Assembly: GCF_009671205.1 (NCBI RefSeq)
Contig: NZ_CP045309.1
Coordinates: 2,728,001-2,792,000, forward strand
Length of the DNA: 64,000 nt
Direction of reading: 5' to 3'
Source: Micromonospora terminaliae
GTDB lineage: Bacteria > Actinomycetota > Actinomycetes > Mycobacteriales > Micromonosporaceae
The first letter of the stretch is position 1. Each line of letters opens with the position of its first letter. A program made the position numbers and the translations under genes. The notes beneath the pieces were generated by a model. It made no database searches and was not told where the DNA came from. It saw only the letters and a list, made by a program, of their open reading frames with translations. Shown here piece by piece: positions 45,809 to 54,428 of the stretch.

Positions 45809-46840
45809 TCAGAGGGTGCGGGTCAGGTCGGTGAGGATGTCGGCGACCGGCGCGTCCCGGGCGCCGCGCCAGCCGGTGCCCGCCCACAGGTGCAGCCGGT
45901 CGGCGTCGCCCGCCTGGGCGGCGGCGACGCGCAGCGGCCGGGTCAGGTGGTGCAGCGCCGGGTAGCCGAGCGGGGCGGCCGCCTCGTGCCGGTCGACGAA
46001 GTCGTTGTGCAGCCCGCGTGCCGGTCGGCCGGTGAAGGCGCGGGTGACGACGGTCCGGTCCCGGCCCGGGTCGGCCAGCGCGTCGCGGTGGGTGCGGCCG
46101 GTGCCGGCTTCGTCGGCGCGCAGCAGCAGCGTGCCGACCAGGACGCCGGTGGCGCCGGCGGCCAGCGCCGCCCGGACGTCCTGGGGACCGCCGATCCCGC
46201 CCGCACCGAGCAGGGGCAGCCCGGTGCGGCCGGCCAGCGACGCGAGCAGGTCGGGCAGCGGGCGCAGCGGCGGCGGGGCGTCCGGGGTGAAGGTGCCCAG
46301 GTGCCCGCCGGCGGTGCCGCTCTGCGCCACCAGCCCGTCGACCCCGAGGTCGGCCGCGGCCGCCGCCTCGGCCGGGTCCGTCACCGTGACCAGGACCCGG
46401 CTGCCGGCCCGCCGCAGGTCCCGGACCACCGGCGCCGGCGGCAGGCCGAACGTGAAGCTGACGACCGGCACGGGGTCGCCGCGCAGCAGGTCGAGCTTCG
46501 CCGCCCAGTGGTCGTCGTCCTCGGTGCGCGCGGCGGCGGCCAGGTCGAGCCCGTAGGCCGTGCCCTCGGGCGCGATCCGGCTCGCGTAGCGGCGGAAGTC
46601 CGCCTCCGTCACCGGCACCGGGGTGGGTACGAAGACGTTCACCCCGAACGGCCGCCCGGCGGCGCGCAGCTCGGCGATCTCCCCCGCGACCGCCTCCGGC
46701 GTCTTGTAGCCGGCGGCCAGGAACGCGAACGCCCCGGCCGCGCCCACCGCCGTCGCCAGCCCCGTGGTGGTCGGCCCGCCGGCCATCGGCGCCGCGACCA
46801 CCGGCACGTCCACCCCGAGCAGTTCCCGCAACCCGTCCAC
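45809..46840 (-). CDS. Nitronate monooxygenase / NPD-like FMN enzyme
   Basis: The 343-residue TIM-barrel enzyme has VVAAPMAGGPTTTGLATAVG at the start, DGLVAQSGTAGGHLGTF (the GxEAGGH-like flavin loop, here SGTAGGH), and LLGAGGIGGPQDVRAALAAGATGVLVGT for the phosphate site. Nitronate monooxygenases protect against propionate-3-nitronate; many relatives have other roles. The GTG at 46840 is used, behind GGGGAC; an extended frame upstream runs into the next gene. It follows the glutaredoxin-like gene by 32 bases on the same strand. Confidence 0.87.
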   Translation of the reverse strand: MDGLRELLGVDVPVVAAPMAGGPTTTGLATAVGAAGAFAFLAAGYKTPEAVAGEIAELRAAGRPFGVNVFVPTPVPVTEADFRRYASRIAPEGTAYGLDLAAAARTEDDDHWAAKLDLLRGDPVPVVSFTFGLPPAPVVRDLRRAGSRVLVTVTDPAEAAAAADLGVDGLVAQSGTAGGHLGTFTPDAPPPLRPLPDLLASLAGRTGLPLLGAGGIGGPQDVRAALAAGATGVLVGTLLLRADEAGTGRTHRDALADPGRDRTVVTRAFTGRPARGLHNDFVDRHEAAAPLGYPALHHLTRPLRVAAAQAGDADRLHLWAGTGWRGARDAPVADILTDLTRTL

Positions 46841-46872
46841 GTCCCCAGTCTGCCCGGCCGCAGCCGGCTCCG

Positions 46873-47295
46873 TCAGGACCGCAGGCGCTCGCGCAGCCAG
46901 GCCGGCTCCGGGTTCACCACGGCCTCGTCGCCCAGCACCACGGTCGGGACCGTCTCGTCGCCGTCGGTGACCGCTCGGACCGCCGCCGCCCCGTCCGGGT
47001 CGCGCCAAATGTTCACCCAGTGCGCCCGCCCGGCACGGCGACCCAGCCGCAGGCGCAGGCGCAGGCAGTAGCGGCAGCCGGGCCGCCAGTAGACCACCGG
47101 CCGCCCGTCGCGCGCGCTGCGCTCGCGCGCCTCGGCGGCGGTCAGCGACCGCGGGAACACCAGCGGCGAGAAGAGCGCCGCCAGGACCGCGAAGACCAGG
47201 AGCTCGACGGCAGCCACCACCGGGTGGTACGCCCGGACCGCGGCGACCACCCCGACCACCAGCATGAGGCCGGCCATCCACCAACTACGCAGCAC
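46873..47295 (-). CDS. Membrane-anchored glutaredoxin/mycoredoxin-like protein
   Basis: The 140-residue protein has two N-terminal membrane segments (about 5-20 and 25-45) and then a thioredoxin-fold domain: PVVYWRPGCRYCLRLRLRLG holds a CxxC active site (C-R-Y-C), and ETVPTVVLGDEAVVNP holds the cis-proline TVP motif. Mycoredoxins reduce mycothiol mixed disulfides; a membrane-tethered form would act at the inner face of the membrane. It lies upstream of the nitronate monooxygenase and may be co-transcribed. Confidence 0.83.
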   Translation of the reverse strand: MLRSWWMAGLMLVVGVVAAVRAYHPVVAAVELLVFAVLAALFSPLVFPRSLTAAEARERSARDGRPVVYWRPGCRYCLRLRLRLGRRAGRAHWVNIWRDPDGAAAVRAVTDGDETVPTVVLGDEAVVNPEPAWLRERLRS

Positions 47296-47319
47296 GTCGC
47301 GGGATGCTACCCGTCCCGC

Positions 47320-50112
47320 TCAGGCGGTCGCGTCGGCCAGCAGTTCGAGCAGGTGCCGGTACGGCTGCCCGGTGGCCCGGGCCATGCCGATCTCGCAGGT
47401 GCGGTTCACCGAGGCGTACCCGTCGAAGGAACGTCCCGCGACGGCGGCGGCCTCGGCGCGGGTGGCCGACGCGGTCAGCTCCGGATGCAGCAGGCCCCGG
47501 TCACCGGCGAACCCGCAGCACTGCCAGCCCTCGGGCACCACCACCTCGTCGGCGACGGCGCGGGCCACGGCGAGCAGCGCGTCGTCCAGGCCGAGCCGGG
47601 TCGACGAGCAGGTGGGGTGCAGCGCGAGGGAGCCGAGCCGGCGGCGCACGGTGAGCCGGGGCAGCAGCTCGGTGGCCGCGTACGCGACGGCGTCGACCAC
47701 CCGCACGTCGCCGGCCTCGGCGAGCAGCTTCGCGAAGCCCTCGGTGCAGGAGGCGGCGTCGCTGACCACGGGCAGGACGCCGTCGCGGCTGGCCGCCCGC
47801 AGCGCCGGCGGCACCCGGTCGCGCACCGCCCGGTAGCCGTCGGTGAGGCCCTTGGAGGACCAGGGCGTGCCACAGCACATGCTGCCGATCCCCTCGGGCA
47901 CGAGCAGGCGTACGCCGGCCCGGTCGGCGAGGGTGAGCAGGGCGGCGGCCACGCCGGAGCCGCCCTGCGCCGGGGCGAAGAGCGTGCCGAGGCAGGACGG
48001 GACGAAGACGGCGTCGGGCTCGCCGACCGGGCGGGGCCGGCGCGGGTGGCCGCCCCGGGGCAGGTCCCGCTGCCACTGCGGGACCCGTTCGGCGCCGAGG
48101 ACGGCGCGGGCGGCCCGGGTGGCCGCCTCGGGCAGCGCGGGCGGCAGGGCGCCGGCCAGGTCCAGCCCACGGGACATGCCCCGGGTGGTGGCGCCCCAGC
48201 GGCGCGCGGCGCCCCGCCAGCCGGCCTGCGCGACCCCGCCGTTGCGGCCGGCCCGCAGCCGCTTCACCAGGTCGCCCGTGTTGATGAGGACCGGGCAGGC
48301 GGTGGCGCACATGCCGTCCACGGCGCAGGTGTCCACCGCGTCGTAGTCGTAGGCGCGCTCCAGTTCCCCGGCGAGGGCCGGGTCCCCGGCGGCGCGGGCG
48401 GCGGCGATCTCCCGGCGCAGCACGATCCGCTGCCGGGGGGTGGTGGTGAGGTCGCGGCTCGGGCAGACCGGCTCGCAGTAGCCGCACTCGACGCAGCGGT
48501 CGACCTCCTCCTCCACGGTCGGCACGGTCTTCAGGTGCCGCATGTGGATCTCGGGGTCGTCGCTGAGCAGCACACCCGGGTTGAGCACGCCGTCCGGGTC
48601 GCAAAGCGTCTTGACCTCGCGCATCACGGCGTACAGCTCGTCGCCGAACTGGCGGCGCACGTAGGGGGCCATGACCCGGCCGGTGCCGTGCTCCGCCTTC
48701 AGCGTGCCGCCGTGGCCGAGCACCAGGTCGACCATCTCCTCGGTGAAGTCCGCGTAGCGGGCCGGGGCGGCGCCGCCGGCGAACCGCTCGTTGAGCATGA
48801 AGTGCAGGTTGCCGTCCTTGGCGTGGCCGAAGATGACGCTCTCCTCGTACCGGTGCCGGTCGAAGAGGTCGGCGAGGGCCGCGCAGGTGGCGGCGAGGGC
48901 GTCGACCGGGACGGCGACGTCCTCCAGCAGCGCGGTGGTGCCGGACGGGCGGGCGCCGGCCACGGCGGCGTACAGGCCCTTGCGGATGTGCCACAGCGCG
49001 GCGCGGGCGGCGGCCTCGCCGCTGAGCCGGGCCGGGGTGGTCAGCGGCAGGTCGGCCAGCACCGGCCGGGCGGCCGCGACGCGCTCGGCCAGCGCCTCCG
49101 GGTCGGACTCCTGCCACTCGACCAGCAGCGCCGCGTGGTCGCGGACGGCCAGGCCGCGCAGCGCGGCGTCCGCCCGCGGGTCCCGCTGGGCGACCCGCAG
49201 GGCGGCGGCGTCGAGCAGCTCGACCGCCGCCGGCCCGGCGGCCACCAGCGCCGGCATGGCGGCCATCGCCGCGCCCAGGGTGTCGAAGACCAGCAGGCCG
49301 GTCGCGGCGTGCCGGTGCACGGGTACGGTGCGGAACGTCGCCGCCGCGACGAAGGCGAGGGTGCCCTCGCTGCCCACCACCAGCCGGGTCAGCAGGTCGG
49401 CGGGCTCGTCGTGGTCGAGGAACGCGTTCACGCCGTACCCCATGGTGTTCTTCATGGCGTACTGGGCGCGGATGCGGCGCACCGAGTCGGGGTTGCCCCG
49501 GACCCGGTCGCGCAGCCGCAGCAGGCCGGCGTGCAGGTCCGGCTCGGCGGCGCGCAGCCGGGCGTCGGCGTCCGGGGCGCCGGTGTCGAGCACGATGCCG
49601 CTGGGCAGTACCAGCAGCAGCGACTCCAGCGTGCGGTAGGTGTTGAACTCGGTGCCGCAGGTCATCCCGCTCGAGTTGTTGGCGACCACCCCGCCGACGG
49701 TGCAGGCGGACTCGCTGGCCGGGTCCGGGCCCAGCTTGCGGCCGTAGGGGGCGAGCCGGGCGTTGACCTGCCGCAGCACCACCCCGGGCTGGACCCGCAC
49801 CCGCCGGCCCTCGTCGAGGACGTCGAGGTCGCGGAAGTGCCGCCGGGTGTCCACGAGCAGCCGGTCGGTGACCGCCTGGCCGCTGAGGCTCGTCCCGCCG
49901 GAGCGGAAGGTCAGCGGGGTGCCGGAGCGGCGGCTGTACCGCAGCAGGGCGGCGACCTGGTCGGCGTCGCCCGGGGTGACCACGGCGCTCGGGTGCAGCA
50001 GGTAGTGCGACGCGTCGTGAGCCAGCCGGAGCCGGTCCGCCGCCCGGGTGGCCACCCCGCCGGGCACCACCGCCTCCAGTCCCGCCTGCGCGTCGCCGCT
50101 CAGCTCCACCAT
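47320..50112 (-). CDS. FAD/Fe-S oxidase, D-lactate dehydrogenase or glycolate oxidase (GlcD-GlcF fusion) type
   Basis: The 930-residue protein joins an FAD-binding PCMH domain (about 35-270, with LTFRSGGTSLSGQA and ACTVGGVVANNSSGM), the FAD-oxidase C-terminal cap (about 270-530, with GHAKDGNLHFML and HGGTLKAEHGTGR), two 4Fe-4S motifs (CVECGYCEPVCP near 537 and CAVDGMCATACP near 598), and a CCG-type electron-transfer region with GSMCCGTPWSSKG and WQCCGFAGDRG. It is a single-chain form of GlcD plus GlcF, as in quinone-linked D-lactate dehydrogenases. It oxidises a 2-hydroxyacid and feeds the respiratory chain. ATG at 50112. Confidence 0.9.
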   Translation of the reverse strand: MVELSGDAQAGLEAVVPGGVATRAADRLRLAHDASHYLLHPSAVVTPGDADQVAALLRYSRRSGTPLTFRSGGTSLSGQAVTDRLLVDTRRHFRDLDVLDEGRRVRVQPGVVLRQVNARLAPYGRKLGPDPASESACTVGGVVANNSSGMTCGTEFNTYRTLESLLLVLPSGIVLDTGAPDADARLRAAEPDLHAGLLRLRDRVRGNPDSVRRIRAQYAMKNTMGYGVNAFLDHDEPADLLTRLVVGSEGTLAFVAAATFRTVPVHRHAATGLLVFDTLGAAMAAMPALVAAGPAAVELLDAAALRVAQRDPRADAALRGLAVRDHAALLVEWQESDPEALAERVAAARPVLADLPLTTPARLSGEAAARAALWHIRKGLYAAVAGARPSGTTALLEDVAVPVDALAATCAALADLFDRHRYEESVIFGHAKDGNLHFMLNERFAGGAAPARYADFTEEMVDLVLGHGGTLKAEHGTGRVMAPYVRRQFGDELYAVMREVKTLCDPDGVLNPGVLLSDDPEIHMRHLKTVPTVEEEVDRCVECGYCEPVCPSRDLTTTPRQRIVLRREIAAARAAGDPALAGELERAYDYDAVDTCAVDGMCATACPVLINTGDLVKRLRAGRNGGVAQAGWRGAARRWGATTRGMSRGLDLAGALPPALPEAATRAARAVLGAERVPQWQRDLPRGGHPRRPRPVGEPDAVFVPSCLGTLFAPAQGGSGVAAALLTLADRAGVRLLVPEGIGSMCCGTPWSSKGLTDGYRAVRDRVPPALRAASRDGVLPVVSDAASCTEGFAKLLAEAGDVRVVDAVAYAATELLPRLTVRRRLGSLALHPTCSSTRLGLDDALLAVARAVADEVVVPEGWQCCGFAGDRGLLHPELTASATRAEAAAVAGRSFDGYASVNRTCEIGMARATGQPYRHLLELLADATA

Positions 50113-50171
50113 GGTCGCCGCACCTCCCCGAGCCCACCCTAGTCAGAACCGGGCGACGCGCCGCCGGCCCC

Positions 50172-50200
50172 TTGTCTCCGCATCGATCCGGGTGGATACT
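50172..50200 (+). promoter_or_regulatory. Promoter of the S1 protease gene
   Basis: TTGTCT (50172-50177) and GATACT (50195-50200) are 17 bases apart, a good match to a housekeeping -35/-10 pair, about 100 bases upstream of the start codon. Confidence 0.55.
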
Positions 50201-50301
50201 CGCCGCTACAGCGTTCGCCGAGGTCACACCCCGAGTCGACCCCGGCGACCCGGCATGGACGCCGACGCAACCGGCGGCCTTCACCGTCCGAGGAGAAGAC
50301 C

Positions 50302-51159
50302 GTGAGAATCCGCCGAAGCCGACTCACCCCCCTGCTCGCCGCGACCGTCGGCCTCGTGGCCGCCGGCGCCTTCGCCGTTCCCGGCGCCGCCTCCGCCGCG
50401 CCGGGCTTCACCGCCGACCAACTGGCCCGCGCCGACGCCGCCGTCGCGGCCTCCGGCGTGCAGGGCATCGCCTGGCGTGTGGACGCTGGTTCCGGCCGCG
50501 TCGTGGTGACCGCGGACGACAGCGTCTCCGCCGCCGAGGTGGCCGCGGTCAAGAAGAGCGCCGGCACCGCGGCGGGCGCCATCCGGATCGACCGGGCCCG
50601 GGGCACCTTCCGTCCGCTGCTGTCGGCCGGCAACGCCATCTACGGCGGCGGCTACCGCTGCTCGCTCGGGTTCAACGTGGTGAAGTCCGGGGTCTACTAC
50701 TTCCTCACTGCCGGGCACTGCGGCAACGTCGCCAAGACCTGGTACACCGACTCGGGGCTCAAGACCCTGATCGGCCCGACCATCAGCTCCAGCTTCCCGG
50801 GCAACGACTACGCCCTGGTCCGCTACGACAACGCCGCGCTCAGCCACCCGGGCGGCTACACCGCCGCGAACGCCGTGGTGGGTGAGTCGGTGAAGCGGAC
50901 CGGGTCGACCACCGGCACCCACAGCGGCACGGTGACCGCGTTGAACGTGACCGTCCGCTACCAGGGCGGCGGCACGGTCCGAGGCATGATCCAGACCACC
51001 GTCTGCGCCGAGCCGGGCGACTCGGGCGGCCCGCTCTACGACGGCACCAAGGCGCTGGGCATCACCTCCGGCGGCAGCGGTGACTGCCGCTCCGGCGGCA
51101 CCACCTTCTACCAGCCGGTCACCGAGGCGGCGAGCGCGTACGGCGTGACTGTCTACTGA
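50302..51159 (+). CDS. Secreted S1-family serine protease (streptogrisin-like)
   Basis: The 285-residue precursor has a signal peptide ending near ASAAPG (residue 34), a propeptide of about 65 residues with [11 protein letters not shown], and a chymotrypsin-fold domain with the triad His in FLTAGHCG (near 139), Asp in NDYALV (near 173) and Ser in GDSGGPLY (near 240). It resembles streptogrisin and alpha-lytic-type proteases that fold with their propeptide. The GTG follows GAGGAGAAG. It is flanked by a clear promoter and two terminator hairpins, so it is transcribed alone. It lies directly upstream of the lanthipeptide cluster; a role in leader removal is possible but unproven. Confidence 0.92.
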   Translation: MRIRRSRLTPLLAATVGLVAAGAFAVPGAASAAPGFTADQLARADAAVAASGVQGIAWRVDAGSGRVVVTADDSVSAAEVAAVKKSAGTAAGAIRIDRARGTFRPLLSAGNAIYGGGYRCSLGFNVVKSGVYYFLTAGHCGNVAKTWYTDSGLKTLIGPTISSSFPGNDYALVRYDNAALSHPGGYTAANAVVGESVKRTGSTTGTHSGTVTALNVTVRYQGGGTVRGMIQTTVCAEPGDSGGPLYDGTKALGITSGGSGDCRSGGTTFYQPVTEAASAYGVTVY

Positions 51160-51166
51160 GAACGAC

Positions 51167-51236
51167 GCGGCCGGCAGTCGCCGGCCGCACCGGCGACACC
51201 AGAGGACCCGCACCGGCTCGGCCGGTGCGGGTCCTC
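51167..51236 (+). terminator. Tandem terminator hairpins after the S1 protease gene
   Basis: A 9-bp stem (51167-51175 with 51180-51188) is followed by a 15-bp stem (51202-51216 with 51222-51236). Together they separate the protease from the ram-type operon. Confidence 0.8.
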
Positions 51237-51288
51237 GCTCGTTCCGGCAGGCACCGGCGGCACACACCCGCACTGCTGGCGCGGCATT

Positions 51289-51338
51289 CGTGATTTCAAA
51301 CTCCGCCGTTGTCACGATTTCGGGGTGCGAAAATCACG
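51289..51338. promoter_or_regulatory. Repeated CGTGATTT elements upstream of the lanthipeptide synthetase
   Basis: CGTGATTTC (51289-51297), CACGATTTCG (51313-51322) and, inverted, CGAAAATCACG (51328-51338) lie 87-136 bases before the synthetase start. The outer two make an inverted repeat of CGTGATTT. The AT content is higher here than around. They are candidates for binding one of the NarL-type regulators at 57824-59238. Confidence 0.45.
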
Positions 51339-51424
51339 CGCCGGTCATGACTCATCACACTTTGCCCACCCCTCCGCCGTCCGCAGGATTGACCTCACCC
51401 GATCAGCCGGTGGAGGCAGACGAC

Positions 51425-54007
51425 ATGGACGAACGGTACGACTCGTACTGCGCGGTCGATCCGCTGTTCTACGACTCGCTCGCCAGCTCGGACGTCGAGG
51501 CCCCCGGCTACGCGGCGGACCGCCCGCCGGCGCCCGGCTGGGAGCGCGAGGTCAAGGACGACTGGCTGGTCCACGGTCCGGTCGCCGGTTCGCTCCCCTC
51601 GCAGGGCTGGAAGATCCACGTCTCGGCCCGGCTGGACAACGCCGAGCGGGTGCTGACCCGGGTGATGGACTACTGCGAGCCCCGCGGCATCCCGTTCAAG
51701 CACCTGCGCGGCCCGCGGATGCTGCTCATGCGCAACAGCAAGTACGCCCGCCGGGCCGCCAGCGGCAAGTTCGTCACCGTCTACCCCCGCGACGACGCGG
51801 AGCTGGAGCTGACCGCCAAGGAACTGGCCGCGCTGCTCGACGGCGAGACCGGGCCGTACATCCTGAGCGACCTGCGGTACGGCGACGGCCCGGTGTACCT
51901 GCGCTACGGCGGATTCGCCGCCCGGTACTGCCTCTCGCCGGAGGGCCAGGTGGTGCCGGCCATCGAGGACCCCACCGGCACGCTGGTGCCCGACCGGCGC
52001 GACCCGGTCTTCCACGTGCCCGACTGGGTCACCCTGCCCGACTTCCTCGCCCCGCACCTGGCCGCCCGGAACGCCGCGACCACCACCGACCTGCCCTACC
52101 GGATCGAGAAGGTCATCCACTTCTCCAACGGCGGCGGTCTCTACGAGGCGCGGGACACCCGCACCGGGGACCGGGTGGTGCTGAAGGAGGCCCGCCCGCA
52201 CGCCGGGCTGGACGCCACCGGCGCGGACGCGGTGACCCGGCTGCGCCGGGAGGCCGAGACGCTGCGCCGGCTCGCCGGGGTGCCGCACCTGGTACGCGTG
52301 CACGACGAGTTCAGCTTCGGCGGCCACGAGTTCCTGGCGCTGCCGTTCGTCGACGGCCGCCCCCTGAACAAGCTGGTGGTGGAGCGCTACCCGCTGGTCC
52401 ACCTCGACGCCGACCGGGAGGCGTACACCCGGTGGGCACTGGACCTGCACCGGCAGGTCGCCGAGGCGGTGGACGCCATCCACGCCCACGGCGTGGTCTA
52501 CGGCGACCTGCACATGTTCAACATCATGGTGGGCGACGACGGGACCGTCACGCTCGTCGACTTCGAGGTCGCGACCCCCGCCGCGGCGGCCGCCCGGCCG
52601 GCACTGCGCAACCAGGCCTTCGCCGCGCCCCGCGACCGGACCGGCTTCGACGTGGACCGGTACGCCCTGGCCTGCCTGCGCCTGGCCCTCTTCCTGCCGC
52701 TGACCGCGATGCTCCGGCTGGCGCCCGAGAAGGCCGCCCACCTGGCCGAGGTGGTGGCGGAGCACTTCCCCGTCCCCCGCGAGCTGCTCGACGAGTCGGT
52801 CGCCGTGATCCTCGGCGAGGCCGCGACCGGGACCGGCCACACGCCCGGCCACCCGGTCGGGCCGCGGACCGACCCGGAGGACTGGCCGGCACTGCGGGAC
52901 CGGCTCGCCGCCGCGATCGGCGCGAGCGCCACCCCGCACCGCGACGACCGGCTCTTCCCCGGCGACATCCGGCAGTTCGCCGGCGCCGACGGCGGGCTGA
53001 ACCTGGCCCACGGCGCGGCCGGGGTGCTCTGGGCGCTGCACACCAGCGGCGCCGGCACCGACCCCGGGCACGAGCGATGGCTGATCGACCGGGTGCGGGA
53101 ACCCGCGTCGGGCAGCCGGCTCGGCTTCTACGACGGGCTGCACGGCGTCGCGTACGTGCTGGACCTGCTCGGGCACCGCGCCGAGGCGCTGCGGCTGCTG
53201 GACCGCTGCCTCGACGAGCCGTGGACCGAGCTGGGCGACGACCTGATGAGCGGCCTGTCCGGTGTCGCGCTCAACCTGGCTTACTTCGCCGGGCGCACCG
53301 GCGACCGGCGGTACGCCGACGCCGCCCGGCGAGCGGCCGCCGTGGTCGTCGGTCGGCTCGGCGACGTGGAATCGGTCGCCGAGGTCAGCGGCGGCCGCCA
53401 CCCGTACGCGGGACTGCTCCGGGGTGGCGCCGGCACCGCGCTGATGCTGCTGCGGATGTACGAACTGGACCACGACGAGAGCCTCCTCGACCACGCCGCG
53501 ACGGCGCTGCGGCAGGACCTGCGCCGGTGCGTCCGGCGCGAGGCCGGCCACCTGGAGGTCAACGAGGGCTGGCGGACCATGCCCTACCTCGCCGAGGGCA
53601 GCGTGGGCATCGGCCTGGTGCTCGACCAGTACCTGCGCCACCGCGGCGACGAGGATTTCCGCGGCGCGGCCGAGGACATCCGCCGCTGCGCCGACTTTCC
53701 GTTCTACGCCCAGTCCGGGCTGTTCGCCGGCCGCGCCGGGATCGTGACGTACCTGGCCGGACGAGGTGAGCGGGAACCGGCTCGCCGGCAGGCCCGGCTG
53801 CTGAGCTGGCACGCCCTGCCCTACCGGGACGGGATCGCCTTCCCCGGCGAGCAGCTGCTGCGGCTGTCCATGGACCTTGCCACCGGCACCGCCGGAGTGC
53901 TGAGCGCCCTCGCGGCGACCCGGCCGGCGAGCCCGGGCCGGCTGCCGTTCCTCACGCCACTGCCCGGCGCGGCACCCGCCCGGCCCACCCCACCGGCCGG
54001 CGACTGA
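51425..54007 (+). CDS. ramC: Class III lanthipeptide synthetase (RamC/AmfT-like LanKC)
   Basis: The 860-residue protein has the three-part LanKC layout. The N-terminus (MDERYDSYCAVDPLFYDS) matches RamC/AmfT and leads into the phosphoamino-acid lyase domain (about 1-210). A Ser/Thr-kinase-like domain follows (about 225-480) with HAHGVVYGDLHMFNIMV as catalytic loop and TLVDFEVA as metal loop. A LanC-like cyclase domain forms the rest (about 515-850, with NLAHGAAGVLWAL and LFAGRAGIVTYL) and shows no CHG zinc-ligand cluster, as expected for class III. It phosphorylates, dehydrates and cyclises the peptides encoded at 54081-54382. The ATG at 51425 follows GTGGAGG; the longer frame from 51290 would cover the regulatory repeats. 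Confidence 0.95.
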   Translation: MDERYDSYCAVDPLFYDSLASSDVEAPGYAADRPPAPGWEREVKDDWLVHGPVAGSLPSQGWKIHVSARLDNAERVLTRVMDYCEPRGIPFKHLRGPRMLLMRNSKYARRAASGKFVTVYPRDDAELELTAKELAALLDGETGPYILSDLRYGDGPVYLRYGGFAARYCLSPEGQVVPAIEDPTGTLVPDRRDPVFHVPDWVTLPDFLAPHLAARNAATTTDLPYRIEKVIHFSNGGGLYEARDTRTGDRVVLKEARPHAGLDATGADAVTRLRREAETLRRLAGVPHLVRVHDEFSFGGHEFLALPFVDGRPLNKLVVERYPLVHLDADREAYTRWALDLHRQVAEAVDAIHAHGVVYGDLHMFNIMVGDDGTVTLVDFEVATPAAAAARPALRNQAFAAPRDRTGFDVDRYALACLRLALFLPLTAMLRLAPEKAAHLAEVVAEHFPVPRELLDESVAVILGEAATGTGHTPGHPVGPRTDPEDWPALRDRLAAAIGASATPHRDDRLFPGDIRQFAGADGGLNLAHGAAGVLWALHTSGAGTDPGHERWLIDRVREPASGSRLGFYDGLHGVAYVLDLLGHRAEALRLLDRCLDEPWTELGDDLMSGLSGVALNLAYFAGRTGDRRYADAARRAAAVVVGRLGDVESVAEVSGGRHPYAGLLRGGAGTALMLLRMYELDHDESLLDHAATALRQDLRRCVRREAGHLEVNEGWRTMPYLAEGSVGIGLVLDQYLRHRGDEDFRGAAEDIRRCADFPFYAQSGLFAGRAGIVTYLAGRGEREPARRQARLLSWHALPYRDGIAFPGEQLLRLSMDLATGTAGVLSALAATRPASPGRLPFLTPLPGAAPARPTPPAGD

Positions 54008-54022
54008 CCGGCCCCACCAGCT

Positions 54023-54042
54023 CCCCGGGGGCAACCCCGGGG
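54023..54042 (+). promoter_or_regulatory. RNA hairpin between ramC and the first precursor gene
   Basis: CCCCGGGG, a GCAA tetraloop and CCCCGGGG form an 8-bp stem 15 bases after the ramC stop. It can act as a partial terminator or as a 5' stabiliser of a processed peptide mRNA. Confidence 0.55.
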
Positions 54043-54080
54043 TGGTCCGACCCGACGCGCACCGAAGGAGGTGACACGAC

Positions 54081-54200
54081 ATGGCCCTGCTCGACCTCCA
54101 GGGGATGGAGCTGCCGGCCGCCGAGCGTACCGGCGGGGGCAGCCAGGCGAGCCTGCTGCTCTGCGGCGACAGCTCGCTGAGCATCACCACCTGCAAGTGA
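54081..54200 (+). CDS. ramS: Class III lanthipeptide precursor, SapB-like (copy 1)
   Basis: The gene encodes 39 residues. The leader MALLDLQGMELPAAERT has the LxDLQ box that class III synthetases bind (RamS leader: LFDLQSMET). The core contains SQASLLLCGDSSLSITTC, i.e. two SxxSxxxC units that give lanthionine or labionin rings. From memory the mature SapB sequence differs from the last 21 residues here at only three positions (T1G, R4Q, N21K). It is therefore a SapB-type surfactant morphogen. AAGGAGGTGA lies seven bases before the ATG, a near-perfect ribosome site that fits high peptide output. Confidence 0.95.
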   Translation: MALLDLQGMELPAAERTGGGSQASLLLCGDSSLSITTCK

Positions 54201-54378
54201 CCCGGCCGTCCACCCACGACGGCCACCACCGACACATCCGTCACGACAGAAGGAGAAGGATCATGGCTCTGCTCGACCTCCAGGCGATGGAACTGCCGAC
54301 GACCGAGAACCACGGCGGGGGCAGCCAGGCGAGCCTGCTGCTCTGCGGCGACAGCTCGCTGAGCGTCACCACCTGCAA
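54131..54378 (+). repeat. Direct repeat covering the core regions of the two precursor genes
   Basis: Bases 54131-54196 and 54313-54378 are 66-base copies with one mismatch (A54183 against G54365). The leaders and spacers differ much more. This indicates gene duplication with the core kept constant by selection or gene conversion. Confidence 0.85.
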
Positions 54379-54382
54379 CTGA
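54263..54382 (+). CDS. ramS: Class III lanthipeptide precursor, SapB-like (copy 2)
   Basis: This second 39-residue precursor has the leader MALLDLQAMELPTTENH, with the same LxDLQ box, and a core SQASLLLCGDSSLSVTTC with two SxxSxxxC units. It differs from copy 1 by Val for Ile in the second ring and Asn for Lys at the last residue; its last residue equals that of SapB. The ATG at 54263 follows AAGGAGAAGG. A longer open frame from 54071 reads across copy 1 out of frame and is not used. Both peptides should be processed by the same synthetase and exported by the same transporter. Confidence 0.95.
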   Translation: MALLDLQAMELPTTENHGGGSQASLLLCGDSSLSVTTCN

Positions 54383-54396
54383 CGGACAGTTCGCCT

Positions 54397-54428
54397 GGCC
54401 CCGGGCCGGCTCACGCCGGTCCGGGGCC
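54397..54428 (+). promoter_or_regulatory. RNA hairpin between the precursor genes and the exporter genes
   Basis: A 14-bp stem (54397-54410 with 54415-54428) with one G-U pair and a TCAC loop lies 15 bases after the second precursor. It can act as attenuator, so that the peptide genes are expressed above the exporter genes, or as a 3' stabiliser. Confidence 0.6.

Noticed and set aside
51290..51424. 45-codon N-terminal extension of the lanthipeptide synthetase
   Set aside because: It covers the CGTGATTT repeats and lacks a ribosome site, while ATG 51425 starts the RamC-conserved N-terminus behind GTGGAGG.
54071..54382. 103-codon open frame ending in the second precursor
   Set aside because: The upstream part reads copy 1 out of frame and is Arg/His-rich; the true start is ATG 54263 with its own ribosome site.
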